Assembly (NCBI GenBank): GCA_021296325.1
Contig: JAGWAR010000001.1
Coordinates: 277,159-341,158 of the forward strand
Direction: 5' to 3'
DNA length: 64,000 nucleotides
Source of the DNA: Alphaproteobacteria bacterium
Lineage (GTDB): Bacteria; Pseudomonadota; Alphaproteobacteria; GCA-2746255
Shown here: piece after piece, positions 8,147 to 16,898 of the stretch
Layout of the letters: each line of letters opens with the position of its first letter
How positions within the stretch are numbered: position 1 is the stretch's first letter
Program-made: the position numbers and the translations under genes
Notes under the pieces: generated by a model
The model's input: the letters and a program-made list of their open reading frames with translations, nothing else
What the model was told of the DNA's origin: nothing
Databases searched by the model: none

Positions 8147-10126
8147 GTGACAAGCAAACCCCCGAAAATCGTGCCAGGCAAAGAAAAAAAACCTTCGCAC
8201 CTTCGATCCATCGACGCCATTCCCGAGGAGAAAATCTCCCCGGAAAGTCTGGACGCGCTTCAGTCCAAGGCAGGGTTTTCCATTCTGGAATCGGTGCATC
8301 CCGTCTACCTGGCGGATCTTGATGGCAATCTTTTGTATGCGAACGACGCTTTCAAGAATCTTGGCGGGGCCGAGGACGGGCCGGTTGCGGAAACGCCTCC
8401 CTTTCCGATTCAGGAAATTATCAATGCGATCGGAAAAAGCGAACAAGTAGTTCATCGCAATTTTTTGCTTCGTCGGGGTTCAAAGACCGAACAATTTCAT
8501 TCGCGGCATTTTCCAGTACATGATGCCGAGGGCAACTTTTCCGCCGTCGCAGGGATGTTGCAGGCCGTCAGTTACAGCGCCGGCCTCCGCAGCGAGCTTA
8601 CGAAAGAACGCGAGCGTTTCGAGGATATTGCCAGGCTTGTTTCGGACTGGCTTTGGGAAACGGACGAAAACTTCAACAATACCTACGCTTCCTCCCGCGT
8701 CTTCGACCTGATCGGCGTGCTGCCGCGCGAAGTTGAAGGCCAGAACCTTTTTACCTTCGGTCATTTCAGGGCGCTGGGCGAGGCCATCGACCGGCCAGGT
8801 CCCGATATGCGTTCCCCTTTTCGGGAAGAAGTCTACGAAGTGGATCTTCCGGAGGGTGGCAAGCGAACGTTCCGCCTGAGCGGTCTTCCCGTTTTTGATG
8901 ACGAGACGGGGGAATTCCGTGGTTATCGCGGCACCGCCGAGGACGTCACCAACGAGACGCTGGCCTGGTCCAGGGCGGTCGAATCGCGCATCCAGCTTGT
9001 TGAAGCCATCGAAAGCATCCAGGACGCTTTCGCCATTTTCGATACGACGGAACACCTTGTGCTTTCCAACACGCGGTTCCGTGAGGATTTTCTTGAAGGA
9101 ACGGCACTTGTCGATTCGCAGGCCACGCTCGAAAATATTTTGCGCGTCAACGTCGAAGCGGAGCGCATGATTGTCCCCGGCAAGGACCCGGCCTGGCTTC
9201 AGGATCAGTTAAGCCACCTTCGTGAAACGGCGGGTTTCATCGAGCTGGAATTGCAGGACGGCCGGTGGGTGAAATTCACGCTCCAGCCCATTACCAACGG
9301 CGGGTCGCTTTGCTTCCTTTCCGACATCACGGATCTCAAGGAACGCGAGGCGGCGTTGCAGGAAGCCAAGGAAGCGGCAGACGCGGCCAGCCAGATGAAA
9401 TCCGATTTCCTGGCAAATATGAGCCACGAATTGCGCACGCCATTGAACGCCGTGATCGGTTTTTCCGAGGTCATGTACCGTGAATTGATGGGGCCACTCG
9501 GGAACGATGGTTACCACAACTATACAAAAGACATCCTTGAAAGCTCCAAACACCTGCTCAACATCATCAACAGCATTCTCGATGTCTCGAAGGCCGAAGC
9601 CGGCCGCCTTGATGTCGAGGAACAGCTCATCGACATTCAGGGCGTAACGGAAACGGCCGTTCGGCTCGTGCATCAGAAGGCGGAGCAGGGTGGTATCAAG
9701 CTTGTCAGCAGGGTGGTGCCGGGTCTGCCCCGGTTCCGCGCCGACGGCCTCAAGATCAAGCAGATCCTGCTGAACCTGCTTTCGAACGCGATCAAGTTCA
9801 CGCCGAAGGACGGCCGGATCGATGTCGAAGTGTCGCGGGACGCGGATGGCGGATTGGTGATCGCCATCAAGGACACCGGCATCGGCATTGCGCCGGAAGA
9901 TGTCCCGAAGGCACTGGCCCCCTTTGGCCAGGTCGATAACTCGCTGAGCCGCCGTTATGCGGGAACCGGCCTCGGGCTGCCCCTGACGAAGAAGCTCGTC
10001 GAGCTTCACGGCGGGACGCTTACGTTGTCGAGCAGGCTCGGCGAAGGGACGGAGGTAAGCGTGCACTTTCCGGCCAAGCGTTTCGAATTGCCGGACCTGT
10101 CGCCACCGGCGGCAAACGCCCTTTAA
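8147..10126 (+). CDS. Cytoplasmic PAS-domain sensor histidine kinase
   Basis: Domain order is three PAS-like units (roughly residues 35-140, 150-275 and 280-400), a HisKA dimerisation domain with the phospho-acceptor motif DFLANMSHELRTPLNAVIGF (His near 426), then a HATPase_c domain with N box LLNLLSNAIKFTPKDG, DTGIGI and GTGLGLPL. No membrane segment or receiver domain is present, so it is a soluble kinase whose partner regulator is encoded elsewhere. The ORF track begins with a TTG at 8078 inside the DUF2336 gene; I prefer the GTG at 8147, preceded by GAGGGGAAG, giving 659 residues, though the purine run sits close to the start. The signal is unknown. Confidence 0.9.
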   Translation: MTSKPPKIVPGKEKKPSHLRSIDAIPEEKISPESLDALQSKAGFSILESVHPVYLADLDGNLLYANDAFKNLGGAEDGPVAETPPFPIQEIINAIGKSEQVVHRNFLLRRGSKTEQFHSRHFPVHDAEGNFSAVAGMLQAVSYSAGLRSELTKERERFEDIARLVSDWLWETDENFNNTYASSRVFDLIGVLPREVEGQNLFTFGHFRALGEAIDRPGPDMRSPFREEVYEVDLPEGGKRTFRLSGLPVFDDETGEFRGYRGTAEDVTNETLAWSRAVESRIQLVEAIESIQDAFAIFDTTEHLVLSNTRFREDFLEGTALVDSQATLENILRVNVEAERMIVPGKDPAWLQDQLSHLRETAGFIELELQDGRWVKFTLQPITNGGSLCFLSDITDLKEREAALQEAKEAADAASQMKSDFLANMSHELRTPLNAVIGFSEVMYRELMGPLGNDGYHNYTKDILESSKHLLNIINSILDVSKAEAGRLDVEEQLIDIQGVTETAVRLVHQKAEQGGIKLVSRVVPGLPRFRADGLKIKQILLNLLSNAIKFTPKDGRIDVEVSRDADGGLVIAIKDTGIGIAPEDVPKALAPFGQVDNSLSRRYAGTGLGLPLTKKLVELHGGTLTLSSRLGEGTEVSVHFPAKRFELPDLSPPAANAL

Positions 10127-10145
10127 TTTTTTTCGTTTTACGGAG

Positions 10146-11351
10146 TTATGTGTGTTGCAGGGCGGCGATGCCCGGCAGTTCCTTACCGCCGAGCCAATCC
10201 AGAAAGGCGCCGCCCGCCGTCGAAACATAGGAAAAATCCTCGTCCAGGCCGGCGCGGTGCAATGCCGCCACCGTGTCGCCACCGCCGCCGATCGAAAGCA
10301 GTTCCCCTTCGCGGGTGCACGCCGCCACCACTTTTGCGACGGCCATCGTCGCCGCGTCGAAGGGCGCCGTTTCGAAGGCACCCAACGGTCCGTTCCAGAC
10401 CAGCGTCCTGGATGCGCGCACCGCTTCTGAAAGCCGCGCCACCGTTTCTGGTCCGGCATCCAGAATCATACGGCCCTCCGGAACGACAGAAACCGGGACC
10501 GTCTCAACGGCGACGTTTTCACGCAGCTCGGTGGCGATGACGGCGTCTTCCGGAAGGAAAAGCCTGCAGCCCGTCTTTTCCGCCGCGGCGAGAATCGCTT
10601 GTGCCTTTTCGACCATCGTCGTTTCGACGAGCGATGTGCCCACGGCGTGCCCCTTGGCCAACAGAAAGGTGTTCGCCATGGCGCCTACGATGGCGAGCGT
10701 ATCCACCTTGCCGATCAGATAATTGATGATGTCGAGTTTCGTAGAAATTTTTGCGCCGCCGACGATGGCGAGAATCGGCCGCGAAGGATTTTCCAGCATC
10801 CGTTTCAGGGTCGCAAGTTCGCATACCAGGACGGGGCCTGCCGCGGAGGGCAGTTTTTTGGCAAGCCGCTCGACGGATGCGTGCGCCCGATGAGAGCAGG
10901 AAAAAGCGTCGTTTACGTAAAGATCGCCAAGCTCCGCCAATGCCGATGCGAAAGCGTCGTCGTTCATTTCTTCACCCGCGTGAAAACGCAGGTTTTCCAG
11001 CAGCGCAACCTGGCTTTCTCCAAGCTCGGCAACGACGCCGGCCGCCGCGTTTCCCACGCAGTCCCCGGCGAAACCGACTGGCTGGCCGAGGGCCTCGCCG
11101 AGAGGCGTGACAAGCGGGCGCAGCGAAAGGCCGGGAACGACCTTTCCCTTTGGCCGGTCGAGGTGGGAAAGCAGGATCACCTTGGCGCCCCGTTTCGAAA
11201 GTGCTTGCACCGTCGGCAGGATGCGATCGATCCGAAGCGTATCGGTGATTGTGCCGTTCTGCATCGGCACGTTGAGATCGACGCGAAGCAATACGCGCTT
11301 TCCCTTCACGTCGAGATCGTCGATCGTATGCAAAGCCGTGTTGTTTCCCAT
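10146..11351 (-). CDS. pgk: Phosphoglycerate kinase
   Basis: Pgk transfers a phosphate from 1,3-bisphosphoglycerate to ADP in glycolysis, or the reverse in gluconeogenesis and carbon fixation. Diagnostic segments are VKGKRVLLRVDLNVP near residue 20, LLSHLDRPKG, NDAFSCSHRAHAS, GGAKISTKLDIINYL and the nucleotide-binding GGGDTVAALHRAG near the C terminus. The ORF-track entry reaches back to 11888, but that extension lies inside tkt and is not Pgk-like. The ATG at 11351 (MGNNTALHTIDDLD) is eight bases after the tkt stop and gives 401 residues. tkt-pgk should be one transcript. A gap gene, often found between these two in alphaproteobacteria, is missing here. Confidence 0.96.
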   Translation of the reverse strand: MGNNTALHTIDDLDVKGKRVLLRVDLNVPMQNGTITDTLRIDRILPTVQALSKRGAKVILLSHLDRPKGKVVPGLSLRPLVTPLGEALGQPVGFAGDCVGNAAAGVVAELGESQVALLENLRFHAGEEMNDDAFASALAELGDLYVNDAFSCSHRAHASVERLAKKLPSAAGPVLVCELATLKRMLENPSRPILAIVGGAKISTKLDIINYLIGKVDTLAIVGAMANTFLLAKGHAVGTSLVETTMVEKAQAILAAAEKTGCRLFLPEDAVIATELRENVAVETVPVSVVPEGRMILDAGPETVARLSEAVRASRTLVWNGPLGAFETAPFDAATMAVAKVVAACTREGELLSIGGGGDTVAALHRAGLDEDFSYVSTAGGAFLDWLGGKELPGIAALQHT

Positions 11352-11359
11352 CGTTTTGA

Positions 11360-13384
11360 TCAGGAAAGACGCTGGCGAACGGCATCGGCCACGGCTTCCG
11401 GGGTAATGCCGAAATGCTGGAAAAGGGCCTTGGCGGGCGCGGAGGCGCCGAAGCCGGACATGCCGATGAATAGGCCATCCGGGCCGAGGTAACGTTCCCA
11501 GCCCATGGAAATGGCCGCCTCGATACCGACGCGCACGGGCGTTGAGCCGAGCACTTCCTGCCGGTAATCGTCGTCCTGTTCTTCGAAAAGTTCCCAGCAT
11601 GGCATCGAGACAACGCGGGCGCCGATGCCATCCTTGACAAGCAGCGCATGGGCCGCGACGGCGATGCTTACCTCCGAGCCGGTGGCAAACAGCGTCACCT
11701 TTGCCTCGCCCTTGGAAGGCACAAGCAGGTAGGCGCCCTTTGCCGAAAGATTTTCCTTCGCCTTTTCCTTGCGCAGGGTGGGAAGGCCCTGCCGGGTAAG
11801 GGCAAGGATCGAAGGGCGGTTCCGGGAGCGAATCGCCAATTCCCAGCATTCGGCCGTTTCGACGGCGTCGGCCGGACGCAGGACGCACAGATTCGGTATG
11901 GCACGCAACGACGCCAGATGTTCAATGGGCTGGTGGGTGGGCCCGTCTTCGCCGAGACCGATCGAGTCGTGGGTCATGACGTAAATCACGCCAAGCTCCA
12001 TCAGCGCGGAAAGGCGAATGGCCGGCCGGCAATAATCCGTGAAGGTAAGAAAGGTGCCCCCATAGGGAAGCACGCCCCCGTGGAGGGCAAGGCCGTTCAT
12101 GGCGGCGGCCATCGCGTGCTCGCGCACGCCGTAATAAAGATAGGTGCCGCCGTAGTCGTCCCGGCTAAGCGGTTTCTGATCGGCCGTCTTCGTGTTGTTC
12201 GATCCCGTGAGATCGGCCGAGCCGCCAACGAGTTCCGGCAACACCGGCGCCAGTGCGCCAAGGGCCTGTTCCGAGGCCTTGCGGGTCGCCAGGCTTGGCG
12301 TTTCCGCCAGATAGGCGTCCTTCAGACGCTGTAGACCGGCGTCCCATCCCTTCGGCAGGCGTGCGCCCTGCCGGCGTTCGAATTCGTCGCGCGTCTTCGG
12401 GGCCAAGCCGTCGCGTTTTGCTTCCCAGGCCTGGCGTATCGCGCCACCTTGCGCGCCGAGGGCCCGCCAAGCCTTGAGGATGGCATCCGGAACGACGAAG
12501 GGAGGCTCCGTCCAGCCGAGAGCGGCCCGCGTTCCGGCCACCTCCTCGGCGCCCAGGGGGGCGCCATGGGTGGCCGCCGTTCCGGCCTTCTTCGGTGCGC
12601 CATAGCCGATGGTCGTCCGGCAGGCGATGAGCGAGGGCCGGTCCGATTGCCGCGCCTGGGTCAGCGCTTCGAAGACAGCGTCCGGGTCGTGGCCGTCGAT
12701 GCGAGTGGTTTCCCAGCCGGCCGCTTCGAAGCGTTGCAGCTGATCGTCGGAAACCGCAAGCGACGTCGGCCCGTCGATGGAAATCTGGTTGTCGTCGAAC
12801 AGCACGATCAGTTTGTGAAGTCGTAAATGACCGGCCAGCGAGATGGCCTCGTGGCTGATCCCCTCCATCAGGCAGCCATCGCCGGCGAGGACATAGGTAT
12901 AATGATTGACGAGATCGTCTCCGAAATGCGCCGCCAGATGGCGTTCGCCGATTGCCATGCCGACGGCGTTCGCCAGTCCCTGGCCAAGCGGCCCGGTCGT
13001 CGTCTCGATGCCCTTCGCATGACCGTATTCCGGATGACCGGCCGTGCGGCTGCCAAGCTGGCGGAAGCGCTCAAGCTCCTCGATCGGCATATCCGCATAG
13101 CCGGTGAGGTAAAGCAGGGCATAAAGCAGCATCGATCCGTGGCCGGCCGAAAGCACAAGGCGGTCGCGGTCCGGCCAATCCGGGGCGGCGGCGTCGAATT
13201 TGAGGAAATGGCGGACCAGCACGGTCGCCACGTCGGCCATGCCCATCGGCATCCCGGGATGGCCGGATTGCGCCTTTTCCACGGCGTCCATGGCGAGAAC
13301 CCGGATCGCATTGGCCATTTCCCGGTGGGACGGGACCGTCCGGGATGTCTGGTTGGGATCGGGGGCGAGTCGGTTTACGGCCAT
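11360..13384 (-). CDS. tkt: Transketolase
   Basis: Transketolase is a thiamine-diphosphate enzyme that moves two-carbon units between sugar phosphates in the pentose phosphate pathway. Family signatures include [19 protein letters not shown] near residue 35, [13 protein letters not shown] with the DDNQISIDG stretch that completes the ThDP motif, and the C-terminal pyrimidine-binding part ([29 protein letters not shown]). Length is 674 residues, normal for the family. The start at 13384 gives a 22-residue leader before the conserved [12 protein letters not shown], so the Met at residue 23 is an alternative. Upstream lies a 247-base divergent intergenic region. Confidence 0.97.
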   Translation of the reverse strand: MAVNRLAPDPNQTSRTVPSHREMANAIRVLAMDAVEKAQSGHPGMPMGMADVATVLVRHFLKFDAAAPDWPDRDRLVLSAGHGSMLLYALLYLTGYADMPIEELERFRQLGSRTAGHPEYGHAKGIETTTGPLGQGLANAVGMAIGERHLAAHFGDDLVNHYTYVLAGDGCLMEGISHEAISLAGHLRLHKLIVLFDDNQISIDGPTSLAVSDDQLQRFEAAGWETTRIDGHDPDAVFEALTQARQSDRPSLIACRTTIGYGAPKKAGTAATHGAPLGAEEVAGTRAALGWTEPPFVVPDAILKAWRALGAQGGAIRQAWEAKRDGLAPKTRDEFERRQGARLPKGWDAGLQRLKDAYLAETPSLATRKASEQALGALAPVLPELVGGSADLTGSNNTKTADQKPLSRDDYGGTYLYYGVREHAMAAAMNGLALHGGVLPYGGTFLTFTDYCRPAIRLSALMELGVIYVMTHDSIGLGEDGPTHQPIEHLASLRAIPNLCVLRPADAVETAECWELAIRSRNRPSILALTRQGLPTLRKEKAKENLSAKGAYLLVPSKGEAKVTLFATGSEVSIAVAAHALLVKDGIGARVVSMPCWELFEEQDDDYRQEVLGSTPVRVGIEAAISMGWERYLGPDGLFIGMSGFGASAPAKALFQHFGITPEAVADAVRQRLS

Positions 13385-13483
13385 TGCGATGGGTTGGTCT
13401 TCGGCATGAATTCGGTCACACGCCCGGCGGGCCCGCTGGCGAAGGGTGTGAAGGGTCTATAACAGATCGTGGCGGTCTGTGGG

Positions 13484-13510
13484 AGTGGCGTTTTCCCGAA
13501 AAATGCCACT
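13484..13510. other. Strong stem-loop in the tkt / glycan-locus intergenic region
   Basis: The sequence AGTGGCGTTTT, loop CCCGA, AAAATGCCACT forms an 11-bp stem with one G-T wobble. It sits between the divergent tkt and UPF0104 genes, 100 bases upstream of tkt and just upstream of the promoter at 13524-13552. It could be part of the tkt leader, a terminator-like element or a protein-binding dyad; the sequence alone does not decide. Confidence 0.5.
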
Positions 13511-13523
13511 TCACGGCACGTGA

Positions 13524-13552
13524 TTGGTTGCGCGCCGGCGGGTCGTTACAAT
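13524..13552 (+). promoter_or_regulatory. Candidate sigma-70 promoter for the surface-glycan genes
   Basis: TTGGTT and TACAAT are separated by exactly 17 bases. The -10 element lies 80 bases upstream of the UPF0104 gene start at 13632. It is the best hexamer pair on the plus strand in the intergenic region. Confidence 0.5.
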
Positions 13553-13631
13553 TTGATCGGCCCATCCCCATGGGCTATGCCAAGGTCCACGCGTCGATTG
13601 GGTGGATGCCGCAGCGTCGTGAGGCAACTTC

Positions 13632-14639
13632 ATGGCTGAAAAGACCGGGCAGACGAACGGGTTTGAAGACGAGCTGGTCACCGCGACGGTCGATCGGCGG
13701 CGCTGGCCGTTTTTCCTTAAAGTCGCCGTTTCGGCAATCCTGATCGGCTTTCTCATCACCACCCACGACATTGCCGGGGCCATTGCGAATCTTGGCAGCA
13801 TTCAGGCGCCGTGGTTTTTTGGCGGCCTTTTGCTGCTCTGCCTGGGCATTTGCCTGGCCGGCCTTCGCTGGGCAGGCATCCTTGCCGGCATCGAAATCAA
13901 CCTGCGCCTTCGGGAAGTGTTTCGCATGGTTCTGATCGGGCTTTTCTTCAACCAGGCGCTGCCTTCCACGATTGGTGGCGATGCCGTGAGGGCGTGGCAG
14001 ATTCACCGGACCGTTGCTTCTGTGGGCCTTGCCTTGCGAAGCGTGATTCTTGACCGTCTGGCTGGTTTGGCGGGCCTGATCCTGCTGGTGGCAATCGTGC
14101 TGCCTTTCCTTTTCCGGATCACGGCAAGCGGCGTCGCCCATGCCACGATCCTGGGCCTTATTACGGCGGCGGCGGCCGTCCTTGGGATGGTGCTGGTCTT
14201 CGACCGATTGCCACTGACTTCCCTGTTCGGCCGCTTTCATGGATTTCTCGTCCACCTTTCCGGAGATGCCCGCAGGCTTTTACTGATGTCCCGCCGCGCG
14301 TTTCCGGTGCTGGGCTTTTCCATCCTCATTCACGTGTTTTCCGCCCTTGCCGTTTTCTGTCTGGCGCAGGGCTTTGGGATCGCGGTCGATATCGTGGAAT
14401 GCCTAGTGCTTGTCCCGCCGGTCGTTCTGCTGATGCTGCTGCCGATTTCGCTGGCCGGCTGGGGAGTGCGGGAAGGCGCGATGATTGCCGCGCTCGGCTT
14501 CGTCGATGTGCCGGCAAGCGAGGCCCTGCTTCTGTCAATCGCCTTTGGCCTTGCCGTGCTGTTGACCAACCTGCCCGGTGGCGCCGTTTGGTTGTTCACC
14601 CGCGCCAGCCATCCAATAAGGGAACGGGCAACGGAATGA
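13632..14639 (+). CDS. UPF0104 / lysylphosphatidylglycerol synthase transmembrane-domain family protein
   Basis: This is a 335-residue integral membrane protein with about eight hydrophobic segments. It matches the UPF0104 (PF03706) family, the membrane part of MprF-type synthetases and of relatives implicated in moving lipid-linked groups. Supporting segments are LRWAGILAGIEINLRLREVF, GLFFNQALPSTIGGDAVRAW, a near-signature of the family, and PISLAGWGVREGAMI. It has no aminoacyl-transferase domain, so lysine transfer is unlikely. Its stop overlaps the next start (ATGA at 14636-14639), tying it to a methyltransferase-GT2 fusion. In archaeal AglD, GT2 and UPF0104 parts lie in one polypeptide, which suggests joint work on a polyprenyl-linked sugar (inference). 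Confidence 0.85.
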   Translation: MAEKTGQTNGFEDELVTATVDRRRWPFFLKVAVSAILIGFLITTHDIAGAIANLGSIQAPWFFGGLLLLCLGICLAGLRWAGILAGIEINLRLREVFRMVLIGLFFNQALPSTIGGDAVRAWQIHRTVASVGLALRSVILDRLAGLAGLILLVAIVLPFLFRITASGVAHATILGLITAAAAVLGMVLVFDRLPLTSLFGRFHGFLVHLSGDARRLLLMSRRAFPVLGFSILIHVFSALAVFCLAQGFGIAVDIVECLVLVPPVVLLMLLPISLAGWGVREGAMIAALGFVDVPASEALLLSIAFGLAVLLTNLPGGAVWLFTRASHPIRERATE

Positions 14640-16087
14640 ATCAGCCGGAAACCGCATCGCCGCCTGCCCCCCGCAAGCAGGAGATCCGCGACCGTTTCGA
14701 CCGGCTTGCGGAGGAGCGGGGAAAGTGGATCGCTCGCAACTGGTTCTTTCACGAGGACGATCGTAACTACATGCGCTTTCTGGTGCCGGCGGGATTGCGC
14801 GTGCTGGAGCTTGGTTGCGGAACGGGAGAGATCCTGCACGCGCTTGATCCGTCCCACGGGGTGGGCGTCGACTTCAGCGAGCAAACGATCGACGTGGCGC
14901 GGGGGAAATACCCGGAACTCGACTTTGTTCTGGGTGATGTCGAGGATCCGGCAACACTTGAAAAGCTGGAAGGGCCATTCGACGTCATCGTTCTCTCGGA
15001 CACGATCGGCTATCTCGACGATTGCCAGGCGTTGCTGGCTTCGCTGCATCCGCTTTGCACGGCGGAAACGCGCCTTGTCGTCGCTTACTATTCCCATTTT
15101 TGGGAACCGGTCCTGAAGCTTGCCGAATGGTTTGGCAACAAGATGCCCCAGCCACCGTTGAACTGGATCACGCCGGACGACCTTGGCGGCATCATGGCGC
15201 TGGCGGATTTCGAGGTTATCAAACGGGAATGGCGTCAGATCCTTCCGAAGCATCTTTTCGGCATCGGACGGCTTGTAAACCGATTCCTGGGCACGCTGCC
15301 TTTCCTGCGCCGGCTTTCGCTTCGCAATTACGTGGTGGCAAGGTCGCTTCGGGCCATTGAGCCCAAACGCCTCAGCGCCAGCGTGGTGATTCCCTGCCGG
15401 AACGAACAGGGCAACATCGAAGACGCCGTCCGCCGAATGCCGAAATTTTGCGATGAGCTTGAAATCCTGTTCGTCGAAGGCAACAGCGTGGACGACACCT
15501 TCGAGGAATGCGAGCGGGTGAAGAGCGCCTATCCCGACCTTGCCATTGAAGTGTTTCGACAGGAGGGAGAGGGAAAGGGCGATGCCGTTCGAAAGGGGTT
15601 TCAGGAAGCGCGTGGCGAGGTGTTGATGATTCTAGATGCCGACCTGACGGTTCCCCCGGAAGCGCTTCCGAAATTTTACGAAGCGATCGCCAATGGCAAG
15701 GGTGAATTCATCAATGGCACGCGGATGGTCTATCCGCTGGAGCGGGATTCGATGCGTTTCCTGAATTACTGGGCGAATCGCGCCTTTGCTTGGCTTTTTA
15801 CCTGGCTGCTGAACCAGCGGTTCACGGACACGCTGTGCGGGACCAAGGTGCTTCGGCGTGACCATTATGAACGGGTCGTGGCGAACCGCGCCTATTTCGG
15901 CAATTTCGATCCTTTTGGGGATTTCGATCTGATCTTCGGTGCCGCAAAGCTGAATTTAAAAACCGTCGAGGTGCCGGTCCGTTACGCCAGCCGGAATTAT
16001 GGCACGACCCAGATATCCCGTTTTCAGCATGGATGGCTTTTGTTGCGCATGGCATTCTTCGCCTATCGCAAATTGAAGGCCTTCTGA
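14636..16087 (+). CDS. Fused SAM methyltransferase - GT2 glycosyltransferase
   Basis: The N-terminal half is a class I SAM methyltransferase: motif I VLELGCGTGE near residue 57, then VGVDFSEQTIDVARG and VIVLSDTIGYL. From about residue 245 a GT2 domain begins: ASVVIPCRNEQGNIED, EGNSVDDTF, GKGDAVRKGF, LDADLTVPPE (the DxD metal site, near 335) and LCGTKVLRR. The GT2 part is most like dolichyl/polyprenyl-phosphate sugar synthases. Two dispersed hydrophobic patches could aid membrane contact, but there are no clear transmembrane helices. The ORF track starts at 14399 inside the previous gene; the ATG at 14636 overlaps that gene's stop by four bases and gives 483 residues. Donor, acceptor and methyl target are unknown. 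Confidence 0.9.
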   Translation: MNQPETASPPAPRKQEIRDRFDRLAEERGKWIARNWFFHEDDRNYMRFLVPAGLRVLELGCGTGEILHALDPSHGVGVDFSEQTIDVARGKYPELDFVLGDVEDPATLEKLEGPFDVIVLSDTIGYLDDCQALLASLHPLCTAETRLVVAYYSHFWEPVLKLAEWFGNKMPQPPLNWITPDDLGGIMALADFEVIKREWRQILPKHLFGIGRLVNRFLGTLPFLRRLSLRNYVVARSLRAIEPKRLSASVVIPCRNEQGNIEDAVRRMPKFCDELEILFVEGNSVDDTFEECERVKSAYPDLAIEVFRQEGEGKGDAVRKGFQEARGEVLMILDADLTVPPEALPKFYEAIANGKGEFINGTRMVYPLERDSMRFLNYWANRAFAWLFTWLLNQRFTDTLCGTKVLRRDHYERVVANRAYFGNFDPFGDFDLIFGAAKLNLKTVEVPVRYASRNYGTTQISRFQHGWLLLRMAFFAYRKLKAF

Positions 16088-16091
16088 CTTC

Positions 16092-16814
16092 ATGGACCCG
16101 CGTCTGGATACCCGCCGCCGGCAATGGGAAACAAAAGCGGTCCTTCGGGAAGTTTACGCTGATCTTTACCGGCGCATGGCCGGCGCGCTCGCGCCCGGCC
16201 CCACGCTTGAAATCGGTGGCGGGTCCGGCAATCTGAAAGCTTACGCGCCGCAAGTGTGTTCGACCGACGTCCTGGAGGCGCCGTGGCTGGATGCCATTGC
16301 CGACGCCCAGGCACTTCCGTTTGCACCGTCCAGTTTTTCCAACATCGTCATGTTCGATGTGCTGCATCACCTGGTCCGCCCGCGCGTCTTTTTCTCGGAG
16401 GCGATCCGGGTTCTGCAGAAAGGGGGGCGCCTCGTCATGGTGGAGCCCGCCATCACGCCCGTGAGCGGCGTGTTTTACCGTTTTCTGCCTCCGGAGCCGG
16501 TCGTGTTCCGGGCAGACCCGCTGGCGGAAACGGCGGAAGAGGCGAGGCGGGACGCCTTCGAGGCAAACCAGGCCGTGCCTACCCTTCTCTTTCGGAAACG
16601 GCGTGTCGAGTTTCAACGGGCCTTTCCGCAGCTCGTATTCCGTGACACCTCTTTCCTTAGTCTCTTTACCTATCCTCATTCCGGCGGATTTCGCTCCTGG
16701 AGTCTGATTCCATCCGCCGCCGTGCCGGGCCTGCTTCGCCTGGAAGATGCGTTGCTACCCATCCTCGGGCCGTTGATGGCGTTTCGGATGTTCGTCGTGT
16801 TAGAGCGGACGTGA
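16092..16814 (+). CDS. Class I SAM-dependent methyltransferase
   Basis: The 240-residue protein has a SAM-binding motif I at TLEIGGGSGNLKAY near residue 37, a post-I acidic position at STDVLEAPWLD, and motif II/III-like ADAQALPFAPSSFSNIVMFDVLHHL followed by AIRVLQKGGRLVMVEP. This is the UbiE/SmtA-like architecture seen in many sugar- and lipid-modifying methyltransferases. It starts four bases after the fusion gene's stop, so it is probably in the same transcript. Its position in a glycan locus suggests a sugar or polyprenyl substrate (inference). Confidence 0.85.
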   Translation: MDPRLDTRRRQWETKAVLREVYADLYRRMAGALAPGPTLEIGGGSGNLKAYAPQVCSTDVLEAPWLDAIADAQALPFAPSSFSNIVMFDVLHHLVRPRVFFSEAIRVLQKGGRLVMVEPAITPVSGVFYRFLPPEPVVFRADPLAETAEEARRDAFEANQAVPTLLFRKRRVEFQRAFPQLVFRDTSFLSLFTYPHSGGFRSWSLIPSAAVPGLLRLEDALLPILGPLMAFRMFVVLERT

Positions 16815-16898
16815 CGGGATTGAGGATAGGTTGAAGGCAGTATAGGATGGCCCCGCTTTCAACCTGTCCGCCCATTCCCCATTCAAGATCAGACACCT

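Noticed and set aside
11352-11888. N-terminal extension of the pgk ORF (10146..11888)
   Set aside because: This part lies antiparallel-frame inside tkt and is not Pgk-like; the ATG at 11351 has the family start.
14399-14635. N-terminal extension of the methyltransferase-GT2 ORF
   Set aside because: It lies inside the UPF0104 gene and has no homology; the ATG at 14636 overlaps the stop exactly.
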